Of a stretch of 64,000 nt of DNA, positions 13,220 to 23,932 are shown one piece after another. Below the pieces are notes generated by a model. It was given only the letters and a program-made list of their open reading frames with translations, was not told the DNA's origin and did not search any database. Made by a program: the position numbers and the translations under genes. The stretch spans positions 3,100,001 to 3,164,000 of the forward strand of contig JBCAQO010000008.1 of NCBI GenBank assembly GCA_039111635.1. The letters are read 5' to 3'. Within the stretch, counting starts at the first letter, position 1. Each line of letters starts with the position of its first letter. The DNA comes from Heterobasidion occidentale (taxonomy: Eukaryota > Basidiomycota > Agaricomycetes > Russulales > Bondarzewiaceae).

Positions 13220-15063
13220 ATGGAGCCCAAGTCTCAATCGCATCTCTCCGACGAGCGCCTAGGCGAATTAGGATATGCTCAGGCACTTCAGAAGGACTCG
13301 TCTGGAATCAGCATCATCATCGTTGGCTGTGGCTTTGCTGGTTTGGCCTGCGCTATCGAGTCCGTCCGGAAAGGACATTCGGTCATCGTTCTCGAAAAAT
13401 ATGAAGAACACAGGCAGCTCGGTGCGTCCCTATATCTGATTTTGCTCATCACGTCTGAACATACTTTCTGCTATAGGCGACGTACGTCATCCGTATGGAG
13501 TCGTTTGCGCTTGGCCTTGTTGCTCATAATAGCCCATACTTGTAGGTCATTGGCTTCAATATCAACGTAGGCCGCTTCTTTGATCGATGGGGTCTGCATC
13601 ACACGTATGTCCGCTCTGTCGTCTGCCGGCTCACCCCTTGACATCATTCTTGCGCTTTGGAAGCCTCTGGCCGATATGCGGACACGCGGAGTACTTTCAT
13701 ATACACAACTACCAAGGCGAGCTGATCCAAAAACAGCCCTACCCACAAAGCTCTACGGCTCGCACGCGTACAATGGCCACCGCGCGGAACTGCACGGCAT
13801 CTTGTCCAGAAGGCCCTCGCGCTGGGGGTGGAGATCCGCATGGGGCAGCGGGTGACGGAGTTCTTTGAGGACGTGGAGAGGAAGAAGGCGGGCGTGGTGA
13901 GTAATGGGGTGCGCATGGAGGCCGACCTCGTCGTTGGGGCGGATGGGGTCCGGAGCGTGGCGAGGAAGCTCGTCTTGGTAAGTGCACCTCGGCCTTGCTT
14001 TCGGGACCTCGTCGCCGATGCCGTTACATCCAGGGCTACGACGACAAGCCAAAATCGTCCGGTTATGCTATTTATCGTGCCTGGTTCGACGCAAAGACGG
14101 CCGGCATCGATCAAGACCCCTTGACTGCATTTTTAGCACAAGACGAGGACGTTCTATATGGCTGGATCGGTGCGTGCTTCGTTATGTTCCTCGACCATCT
14201 TCTGTCTTCGTTTTTCACTCGCTTCATAATGATGATGATATGTCAATAGGTCAAGACGTCCACTTCCTCACATCGAACTGCAAGAAGGGGACGTCCATCT
14301 CATGCGTACTGACCCACAAGCGAGCCTCTTCTCATCCAACGCTCTCTCACATCGTCTTCTAACTTCTAACTCTGCAGGGACGATGCAGACATAACCGAAT
14401 CCTGGTCCTTCCCAGGCGAGAAATCAGCCGTGCTCGACATCGTCAAAGACTGGGACCCGAGGTGCGCGGCGATCCTGTCCAAGGCGCCCGCGTTTGTGGA
14501 CTGGAAACTGGTGTACCGCGAGCCGCTGCCGACCTGGATAAGCCCGGGCGCGAGGCTAGCGCTGATCGGCGATGCGGCGCACCCGTTTTTACCGTGAGCA
14601 ATCCCGTTCATTTTTGGCGCCGCGGCTTCTTTGCGCGCGCGTTGATCCGCTCACCTGCTCCGCGCGTCGCCAGGACAAGCATACAGGGCGCGTCGCAAGC
14701 CGTCGAAGATGGCGTATCGCTCGCTGTCCTCCTGCAGCTCGCCGGTAGAGATGATATTCCCCTCGCCGTACAGTCCTGGGAGCATATCCGGTGGGTGTCT
14801 CTCGCGGTGCCCCACGACCCATTCATCCCAATATGTTCCGCTCGTCAAATAGCTATCAACGGGTGCGCTTCGCCCAGCTCCTGGGCGAGTCGACGCGGAA
14901 CAAGTGGCACCGATCGACCCTGGAAGACCGCGGCTCGTCGATGGACCTGCCGACCCCAGAGTGGCTGCTCGACTTTGATGCGGAGCGGGAGGCGTACGAC
15001 CGCTGGGAAGCGGTGAGCGAAAAAATAAAGCAAGAGGGCTACAAGCTCCCTGAGCTGCCGTGA
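13220..15063 (+). CDS. FAD-dependent monooxygenase, salicylate-hydroxylase-like
   Basis: A group A flavoprotein hydroxylase (UbiH/PHBH superfamily) expected to hydroxylate an aromatic substrate with NAD(P)H and O2. Exons: 13220-13421, 13477-13481, 13546-13604, 13664-13977, 14034-14169, 14250-14319, 14378-14593, 14674-14790, 14853-15063. The dinucleotide-binding motif GCGFAG lies at residues 36-41, the DG motif in ADLVVGADGVRSVAR, and the GD motif in LALIGDAAHPFLP followed by QGASQAVEDG. Three oddities. The second exon is only 5 nt. The intron at 14320 needs a GC donor. The fourth exon changes frame twice, at the CCC of 13742-13744 and near 13804. Adding one base at each point restores both the conserved protein and exact exon phase through all nine exons (443 residues). 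The errors are most likely in the sequence; a recently broken gene is the alternative. Confidence 0.85.
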
Positions 15064-15113
15064 AAGAAAGAGTGCACGGGAGGTCTCGAGCCCTGTAGTA
15101 CAGTAATAGCCAC

Positions 15114-17651
15114 ATGACGCCGACTGAAATGAGAACCCTTCGGCCGCTTCTCATCAGACGCAGAGCTCGAGAGATCAAAAAGCGAAGGCGATCCTCGGAC
15201 TGCCCACGCTGGAGCCTTGTTCTGGCCTTCTACCAAAAGGCCCCCATCCAATATCCGGCGCTCCAGACAGTGAGTACACAGAGCCGCCAGTGCCCGCCGT
15301 TGCGAAGAAAGAGCGCGGACGCGAACCACAACAACAGCGGGTGGCAACGACGAAGAAATTCGGACTCCGCGACCGGAACCCGGACCTCATGGCTATCGAG
15401 TTGAACGTCGACCGCGACCTCCTCCATGCGACACCTCCGCTCCCTAGCTCCCCATGCACCCCTGACCGCATGACGCTCCACAAGTCCGCACACACAATGG
15501 GCCCCGCAAAATCATCCACATCTAACCTACTGAACATCATCGCCCAAAAAACAGACCACGTCCGCCCCCGTTACTCCCCGCTCACCCCCCCCGCCCCGCC
15601 CCGCTCACGCCCGTCCCCACCCCCGCAGATCTCCGCGCTCGAGCTCCAGGTGCAGGCGCACGCGCACCGCGCAGCGCAGCTGCAGACCCGCGTCCTCGCG
15701 ACGTTCGACGCCCTCGACGCCCTCCAGCTGGCGCATGCGACGGAGCTCGCCGGCGAGCGCCGCGAGAAGGCGCGCCTGCGCGATAAGCTGCGCGGGTACG
15801 ACGTCGCGCTGCAGACCGCCGAGGACGAGCGCGACAGCCTGAGAGAGGCCGTGATGCAGCTGATCGAGAAAGGTGCGAGGCGCGCGCTGGATTCTGTCGA
15901 GCGCATTGCGTCGCGCAGCCGTCGAGCGACTCACTCATTCGCTTCCCCACCCGTTCTGCAGTTGAACTGACCAACGACTACGCGCTGTGGCCACACAGCA
16001 CGCTGCGCGCAACGAGCAGAATCGGTGCGTGATGCCCTACGCCAGACGGCCTCCACGCCGTCCGTCCACTCCCATGACCCCTGAACGCGAACATCTCACA
16101 TCCACCAGGAACCGGCAAGCGCAAGACCGCCCCCGAGCAAACAGACTTCGGCCCCACCCACCTCGCCTACGCGACCTCCCTCCTCTCCACACTCAACTCC
16201 GAGCGCGAGCTCGCGCAAACGGCGCACGCGCGCGCGCAGGCAGAGGCCCAAGCCACCATCGCCAGGCTCCAGGCGCAGGTCGCCCGCCGCGACGCGGAGA
16301 TCGAGCGCCTTGCGGCGTCCGGCCCCAGCGCGCGCAAGTGCCCGTACTGCGCCGGGGCGAAGGAAGCGCGCGCTCCTCGCGGCGGCTCCCCCGCGCCCGC
16401 GTGGCTTGACGAGCCCGTCCCGGTGCGCATCACGAAGGACGACGCGATCCAGATATTGGAAAAGTCTGCTTCGCGGAACAGGGGTCTCAAGCGGGAGGTC
16501 GAGGGACTGGTGGCACGGGTGAGTCGTGGCGTTGCGCCTTGTTCGTAGAGACGTGTCTCATGTGCCCAGTTGGAGGACGTGCGGTCTACGGCCAGCTCGC
16601 CTTCGCTTTCGGATTGGATGAAGCCGCGCCTCGACGAGCCTCCAAAGTTCAAGCGCAGGTCCACGAAATCGAGGTCGCCCGCCGAACTCTCATCTGGCAA
16701 GACCACTCCCAGGCCGCCTTCCCGAACGCCCGTTCCTGGTGATGACGAGAACCAGGCCTTCCAAGCTGCCGCACCTTCGACTCAGACCGCCCAGGTGTGT
16801 GACGCGTCGCTTTTTCTCATACATTCCGAACGCTGAACATTCTTAGGGGCTCAAAACCGGAACGACGCCTGACTTTCCTCAAATGTTGAAAATCGAAGAG
16901 GAGTGTCTGAGGTAACACGATGACTGGATTCTGACTCGCGACCTCACTGAGATTGACTTTCTTAGGTTGCACCAAGTAGAAAAGTCGTTGCGCGCGGAGC
17001 TGGACGCGTTCAAGAGGGACGCCCACGAGCGCGAGCGACGCCTCGAGGACGAGATCACGCAGCTGAAGGCGCAGCCCACAGCTCCAGGCCCGAGCAAAGC
17101 TTCATGAGCGACCTGGAGGACGACGCCGAATCGATGGAGCTCGCGACGCCCTCTGCAGCCGACGCTGATCCTCATGGGCTCGCCCGACCCGCCGGACATA
17201 CCTCTTCCCGTCGCCGGCGCTGCCCGATCAGTTCGAGATGGACACGCTCGAGTTTGAGCACGCGAGGATGGACCTGGACGCGGCTGAGGCGCGACTGAGG
17301 GAGAAGGACGCAGAGCTGATGCGGTTGCGGGAGGACCTGACGGACATGCGGCACTATTTGTATCCGGGATCACAGGGGGCCAGGGGCGGCGGTGACCGTC
17401 GTCTGTCGGACAAGGCATCTCATCATTCGCCTGCGATCGCGTCAGATCTGTTCGCATCTCTTTTGGTGGCAACTTTGGCTTGGGCACGGACACTTGACGA
17501 TCAGTACATAACTTTGCACGTCTCGATGCGCAGATGGGCGTGGCGTTTTTACTCACCTGTTGTGTGTTTTCTATTTTCTAACTTATTGACTTGTTTCGGG
17601 CCCTGCTGCTGTATCGATTGGGGGGTTTTTGTTTACTGTTTTTCACGATGA
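15114..17651 (+). CDS. Coiled-coil protein of unknown function
   Basis: I do not recognise a named family. Exons 15114-15872, 15962-16024, 16109-16518, 16570-16794, 16847-16911 and 16966-17651 show good donors and acceptors. Long charged heptad segments dominate: ELQVQAHAHRAAQLQTRVLA with the following KARLRDKLRGYDVALQTAED, then ARLQAQVARRDAEIERLAA, then QVEKSLRAELDAFKRDAHER, and near the end EARLREKDAELMRLREDL. A CPYC pair sits in the third exon. A structural or centrosome/septum-type role is only a guess. The frame changes at AAA 15127-15129, AAA 17096-17098 and GGG 17176-17178; one added base at each gives a continuous protein whose exon phases close. Taken literally, it would stop at 17107. 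The last 60 or so residues before 17651 look non-coding, so the true end may be earlier or spliced. Its stop is 12 bp from the next gene's stop. Confidence 0.6.
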
Positions 17652-17663
17652 CGATGATGATGA

Positions 17664-18605
17664 TCACGAATTACCTTCGCGGCGTTTCTGCTTGGGGGCG
17701 GGCTTTGTCTTTGGGGGATCGACGTAAAGCACGCGCTCGCCTAGCAGATCGACCCACAGCGTCGCCGGCTGCCTCGGGCCCTGTGCAAAGACGACCTCCT
17801 TTGGCGGGGGTGGCGCGCGCCACACGACCTCCGCAGGCTCTGACGGAGAAGGCGCGCGCGGCGTAGATGGGGAGGAGCGGGTGTAGGAGGCCAGGGTGAC
17901 CTTCTTCGCCTTGCGGCCGGCACCGCCACCGTGGAGCGTGAGGACCTTGTGGGGCTCGGAGCTCGCAGGGGTGCCGGCGCGCGACGGCGGAGTGCTGCTG
18001 CTGCCGCTGCCGCCGCCGCCGCCGCCGCCGCTCTGTGGGCCGGGGCCGGGGCCGAGGGTAGGGAAGGCGCCGGCCTTGACGCGCATGTCGTCGGCGGCCC
18101 TCTGGCGCTCCTCGGCCTCCCTCGCGCGCGTCTGTGCGATCTCGGATTGGAGGCGGGCGACGAGGGCGGCGCGGGCGGTGGGCGCGAGGAGGGCGGAGGC
18201 GCAGTGGGGGCACGGGGCGTGCGGGAGGTGGAGGGCGCAGAGGACGAGGCCGCAGCGGGTGCAGATCGGGGTGTAGGGCGAGAGAGCGTGGGTGCGCGCT
18301 GCGGGCGGGTTGGGGCGAGAAGGAGAAGCTCAGCGGACGGGGCGCGCGGGCGCAGAAGCGCGGATGGCGGGCGGACCTTGGCAGAAGCACGCCTGGGCGG
18401 GCTGTGTGCCGCCCCCGTTTAGGCCTGCGAGCAGCGCGTCGAGTCTGCGCACCGCGGGGCTGCGCGGGACGTCGTCTGCGCGGGCTGCGCGTCCAGTTTT
18501 CGACGAGGACGAGGACGGGGACGGGGTGGAGTGGCGGGTGGACGGGCGGAGGCGGTCGGATGTGAGGGAGGAGGAGGACCTCGCCCACGCTGTCGAGCTG
18601 TGCAT
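17664..18605 (-). CDS. zf-C2HC5 zinc-finger protein (TRIP4/ASC-1, Rqt4-type)
   Basis: Exons 18377-18605 and 17664-18298, with a 78-nt intron (donor GTCCGC), give 287 residues. The zinc finger is created across the splice: CFCQ joins ARTHALSPYTPICTRCGLVL and then CALHLPHAPCPHC. Likely ligands are C73, C75, H80, C89, C92, C97, C106 and C109. This is the zf-C2HC5 domain of activating signal cointegrator 1 (TRIP4) and its yeast counterpart Rqt4, a subunit of the complex that splits collided ribosomes. A helical, charged segment follows (about residues 110-145, AREAEERQRAADD). Next come a polyglycine/serine run encoded by GGC repeats (about 18003-18030) and a basic, Pro-rich tail ending KQKRREGNS. 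Length fits fungal members. The frame is intact. Confidence 0.85.
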
Positions 18606-20538
18606 GCTCGCTGTCTACAAGGCGCACTACTCTAGTAGCTTGTGCCAGCTTTGGACGACGGCTCTTCTGGCCTGACTCGTCGCGGCCGACGTTCACACGC
18701 GTCATCGCAGCGTCGCGGCATCCCCCGGCCAGCACTCGACTCTCACTCTCACGAAATGTACACTACTAACCGAACATTCCGTCGTTCGCGCGTCCAGGCG
18801 TATGACACGAAGTAAAATAAATCGCATTGCAGCCCTGCGAGCACACGCATTCTGTCCTTACCGTGTGGGGCCCTGCGCCCGCCCGACCATTCTCCAACGC
18901 TGCGCCACTCGTCTGCGTTCCCGCACCGGGCGTCACCACCGCGGATCCGCACCCACAGCCGCCGGAACACGTTCCCAATCAGCCCAAAGCCCACGCATGG
19001 AACCCCCGTCGGCGCGCGTGCTCTCGGAAAGCCATCCCGATGCGCTATCATGCCGCCGCGTCGCGCGACGCCCGCGGTGTCCGCTTACGTCCAGTCCGTG
19101 CTTCGAGCGCGCTCACCGCCGCGCGCATCCCTCGCGGAAAGCCCCACCCGTTTAGCTCGGTAGCTCGTTGCGAGCGGCCCCGAGCGCGAGACTCTCGAGG
19201 ATCCCACGCTCTGCTCTCAGCGGCGGATCTCCGATGCAGCAGGAGCCCGCGAGTTCCCAGCCCACGGCAGGCGAGAAAAAAAAGAGCTCCAAGCTCCAAC
19301 GGCGCACGCGCAGTCGACAACGGCACAGCGGACGGACCCCGATCCAAGCTAAAAGAAAAATGCGAATCTGACCGTCGTGCCCGTCTCGACGACACCATTC
19401 GCATGGTCCGAGCCGCTGTCATCCCGTTCCAGGCCCCGCGCGCGCGCGAGCCTCGTGCGTGCGTGCGTGCGTGCGCGCCGCACGCCCGTCGCCCATCCGC
19501 CCATCCGCCCATCCGCGCCTAACCGCCCGACGCTGTCGGGGCGTGCGGGGCATCTACCATGCAACGCAACACGCCCCGCCGGCCGACGTCCACGTCTGCG
19601 ACGCGCGACGCGCGACGCACGACGCACGACGAAATAGCACATAGCAGCCGACCTGGCGTGGCGCTCCATGACGCCACGGCGCGTTCCATCGCCTGTGTCG
19701 CGCGCCGGGTGCAGACGGGTCCACGGCCGCGGCCGCGCAGACATCGCGACAGACAAGACACCGACGCGTCGTGGACGTGCAACAGGCGTCGCAGGCTGCC
19801 TGTCAGCTCGGACGGACGGGTGGGTGCCCAGGCTCGGAAGGGACGCTGGAGCTGGCGACTCACTCGGCGAGCAATGAAACGAGCGGGGCGGACGCAGACC
19901 CAGACGGGCGTGTCTGTGGGCGGTGGTCTGTGGTCCGTGGGCTGGGAGGCGAGCCGTCGGCGTAGCATGCGGAGCAGAGCTGCGGCGGGCGTAATTACGC
20001 AGCGGACGACGGTCGTGTCTCGGAACTACGAACAGGTCCCTGTGCGCTCTCCGCGCGCCGCGCAGAAACGATGCCTATTTTTTTCTCCGTGCCCCCCCCT
20101 CCCCCCCTTCTCACCAGCCAGCCAGCCAGTTGCGTGCGCGAGAGCGAGGCCGGACGCAACAGCGATGGGAACGGGCGATCCCATTTTCGCAACGATGTTC
20201 TGTTGTTCTGTTCTGTTCTGTCCGCGCGCGAGGCTCCGTGCTCCGTGCCCCATCGAACCATCGCCGTCGCGCCGCTGATGGTGCCCAGATAGGCAACCTA
20301 TGAAACCGACGGGATGCATTCCGTCCGGTGCCCATTCCGTCCTCCCCTCCCATCACATCAGAAAAAATTCAACAAGGGACGAAGACAGACCAAAGACAGA
20401 AACAGGCCATCCACGGATCGTGTCCATAGATGCGTGGGTCGCGACGGACGGCGGCATCACGTCCACGTCCACGTCCATCAGGCGTCGACACATCAGAAGG
20501 CTCGTGCGTGGGCGCAACTGGCCAAGATCGACGGACGA

Positions 20539-20563
20539 CTGGCTGGCTGGCTGGCTGGCTGGC
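20539..20563. repeat. (CTGG)6 microsatellite
   Basis: Six uninterrupted CTGG units, seen directly. Confidence 0.9.
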
Positions 20564-21574
20564 ACAGAAGGCCATCAAACGAAACGGGCTAGGAGGCGCG
20601 GGTGCAGCTGTGTCGCGCGACGGGGGGCCTGCGCGAAACCTGAGAAATGAAATGAAGGGGAAAGAAAAGAAAGGGTAAATAGATAAAAAATGAAAAGCGA
20701 CGATCACGTCCGCGCGCCGGCGTTCTAGCTGTGCGCCCGGCCCACGCCCCCATCGACGCCGCGCACGAGTACCCGGCCAGGCGCTGGTGCATCAGCGCGC
20801 CCCGCGGGCGTATTTTCGCCAGGCGAGGGAAAGGACAAGAACACGGTCGCTGATCGATGAAGCGCTAGCGCACCCTCGTCCCCGTCTCGCCCACGGCGGT
20901 CGCGCGCGCGCGCGGCCGAATCAGGGCTAGCCGCCGCGCGCAGCTCGCCCATCCAGGGACTCGAGGCGGTGGCCGTCACCGCGTTCTGGTCGCGTGTTCT
21001 GATCTTCCTTGTTCAGCCCGAAAGATTTCCGCCGTCGATGATGGTCCTTTTTTAAATCCGTACACGCGGTCGTCGCGCGCCCTCGTCGTAGCTCGCCACG
21101 GCGTCTCGCCCCACTCACTCGTCGGGCGCCTTGTCAACGCGGGCCATGAGAGCCCCGCGGAGCGTCATCGGGACACAGCAGAGGCAGAGGGGACAGGACG
21201 CCTCAACAGCATCACTGATCATCGCCAAACGACGCGGTGGACAGATGCAGATGCAGAGGCACGATCCCAGATCCCGAGGCTCACAACAACACCGCGTCGC
21301 GATCCATCACGCTTAACCGAACGGCATCATCGCCCCAAGCTCTGCGCGCGCGTGATGCGGCCAAGGACAAAGCGGTGGACGCGAGGCGCACGCAACGACG
21401 CTAGCGTGGAGAAAACGCGCGCGCGTGCAGACGCACCGCACCCGTGTTACGCACAGGAGATGGAAACCGGAAAAAAAACGGTAAAAGGACGCGAAGAAGC
21501 TATAGGCTAGCGCGATCACGCAACGGCAAAGACGTGCCCCAACCAGCGAAGCGTGTCGTGCAGGAAACCACGCG

Positions 21575-21598
21575 CCCCCCCCCCAAAAAAAAAAAAAA
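21575..21598. repeat. Compound homopolymer C10-A14
   Basis: Ten C followed directly by fourteen A. Lengths are likely inaccurate in view of the homopolymer problem elsewhere in the window. Confidence 0.85.
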
Positions 21599-22464
21599 GC
21601 AGAGTGCGAGTAGGCCCCGCCGCTGAGAGCTGAGCGCGCGCCCCGTTTCACGTACGCACTCGAAAGGCGGTGAGTCATCCGCCGGCTGCGCGGGCGGGCT
21701 AGAACGGGATCGGGCAGCGTGCGTGCACGCATTGCGCCCCTCCCCCTTTTTCTGGGGAGAGAAGAGATATTCGAAGCGAAGAAGAAAGAGAAGGGAAAAA
21801 AAAGGAAGACCAGGGCGAGGCGGTCTGCTGGTGCTAGCGGGTGCCTGGCTTCGGGCATCGGGTTTGGGATCCGTGCAGGCGAGCGAGCGGGGGGCCCCGC
21901 GCCGACCCCGTTCGACGTCATCGTGTGCGCGCGCGAGGCGCGGCGGAGAACGGGGGGCGTTCGTTAGATTAGACGCCTCTAGCGGCTCCGCGGACGAGCG
22001 AGCGGGCGGGTAGGACGGGCAGACGGGCGAGGGTTCTGGTGACGGCGAAGCGTGCGCGTCAGGCATCATCATGGGTAGAACGGCATCGTCAGGTCTGCTG
22101 CGCGCGACCTGTTGATGGGATTAAAGAAAGAAGAGCCGATCAGGACGACGTGCGATGTGTGACGGGGGACGCGAGCGCGGCGGGAATAATGGAAACGGAA
22201 AATGGAAAATGGAACGAGGGACGTGGAACGAGGGATGTGGAAATGTGGAGAATTGGAAGCGGGAAATGGAAAGCGCGCGGCGGCGCGCCACACGTAAGTA
22301 TGAGGCAGGCCCCCACTAATTCATTTTGCGCGGAGTAGATTACAGCGCGACGCGACGAGGCTATAGTAGACGGGGGCGGGGCCGCCTGTGTGCGCGCGAG
22401 CGAGGAGCACGCGCGTCGCGGCCTGCCAGCGTGTGGGCGACGCTGATCGACCCGATAGTGATGG

Positions 22465-22487
22465 AGATGATGATGATGATGATGATG
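22465..22487. repeat. (GAT)n microsatellite
   Basis: About seven GAT units. On the minus strand this makes the polyisoleucine run that inflates a spurious reading frame. Confidence 0.9.
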
Positions 22488-23932
22488 ACGACGAGGATGA
22501 TGATGATGGTGGTGGCGGATCTCCGTCGTGGAAATCGCGTCTGTGGCGACGCAGAACGCACCTGGGCCAAGCGGGTCGAAGAGCGGATGGATATGAGGCC
22601 CACGCGCGGTGCAGCGTTCATTTTGCGAGGGGCTGCGCGCGGGTGCAAAAATGTGAGCGCCAGCGCACGGGTGCGCAGTCGTGGTGGGCGTGCGTTCCTG
22701 TATGAAAGGATGAAGACCCTGGATGGTGCGTCTGGGACGGAGCCTGGGACGGATGGGGCGTGTGTATGTATGATGGGATCAGGCGGCGTATCGCGGTCGG
22801 GTTGGGAGCACGGGCGCTGTCGCGATCGGGGTCCTTCATTGTACATCGCCCTTGTGGTGGCGGGGCGATGGAGACCGGCGTCGCGCGACGAAGATAGATA
22901 GCTCGGGGAGTGGATCACGATGAACAGATGGGGAGGTCGGCGGGGCGGCAGGTGACGAGGATTCGTGGGAGCGGGATCTGATGGGCTCGCGGGAGGGTGT
23001 TGTTGAGGCACGGGCGCAGGAGGTGCGGTGGCGAGGCAACGACGGGGTGTGCGGCGGCGGAGGGGGGGGGGAGGATAGAATGCAGGTTGTGAGGCGGGAG
23101 GTGAAGGGAGGGACGGCGCCAGGCCAGGAAAGGCAAAAGCGGTGATGGACGGGTGCGTGGGATCAGATGGAATCGAAGAGGAAGACTCGGGATGGGCGGC
23201 AGGCATGAATGAATGCAGACATGAATGAAACACGGAATGGTCGGCGCGAGAGAGCAGGGGGGGTCGGGGTCTAGACTACATCTGATCGGATGGGGGTGAG
23301 GTGGATTGTGGGCTTGGATGAGGGTGGTCAAGGGTTCGCAGCGCGCTGATGGATCAGGATCAGAGGACGGGAGGAGAAAGGACGCGCGCGCCTGTGCGGG
23401 TGGGAGGCGGTGGGGGGGAAAGCCTGATGGGGCGCGATGGAAGGCCGGACGAGGATAGGCCATGGACCAGTCCGTGGGAGCAGGCGGGGTGTGGCGGGGA
23501 TCTGTGGGCCGTCGGGCGGGGGTAGAGTACGGCGACGGTCGGGGGAAGGAGGCTCTCGCTCTCGCTCGCTCGCTCGCTGGAGGAGGGTGGGAGACTGGAG
23601 CCGTGGTGCGGGGGCGGGTGGAGGTCAGGGTCGTCTTGATAAGGTGGACATGGCCAGATTGGGGCACGGAGATTCGTGGCGCGGCAGAGGGGGGCTGGCG
23701 GGGACTGGGAAGGAGGGCCCGGTCGGGGTGATCCGGCGCGGCCGCGGAGGGCTGTTACCGGCATGACGGCGGAGTGTCTGAGAGAGGGGAGGGGCGGAGA
23801 GAGGGATGAGCGCGCTTGCTGACTGGGACGGGGGCCCTTCTTCTCTCCCTCGCCCTGCGCCTCGTCTGCACGTCCCATCACCATCACTCCCCCGCCGACA
23901 TCTCTCTGTCCCACCCACCCACAGCCCCCGCA

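Larger units (their letters stand above)
18606..23932. other. GC-rich non-coding interval upstream of the GATA gene
   Basis: About 5.3 kb, clearly richer in G+C than the window flanks, with long but low-complexity frames on both strands and no domain. It carries several simple repeats: tandem CGTG near 19455, a CCCATCCG triplet near 19492, CGACGCG units near 19600, (CTGG)n, C10A14 and (GAT)n. It is the 5' side of both the zf-C2HC5 and the GATA gene. A long 5' regulatory region or unannotated non-coding transcripts are possible. Confidence 0.45.

Noticed and set aside
13220..15063. Calling the flavoprotein monooxygenase a pseudogene
   Set aside because: Both frame breaks close with one homopolymer base each, all other exons and motifs are intact, and the same error type recurs in unrelated genes.
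17671..18735. 354-codon minus-strand frame over the zf-C2HC5 gene
   Set aside because: Arg/Pro-rich shadow in the wrong frame; the real gene is defined by the spliced zinc finger.
22361..23233. 290-codon minus-strand frame in the GC-rich interval
   Set aside because: Low complexity (poly-Ile from the GAT microsatellite, Pro/Ser runs), no domain, no splice pattern; arises from base composition.
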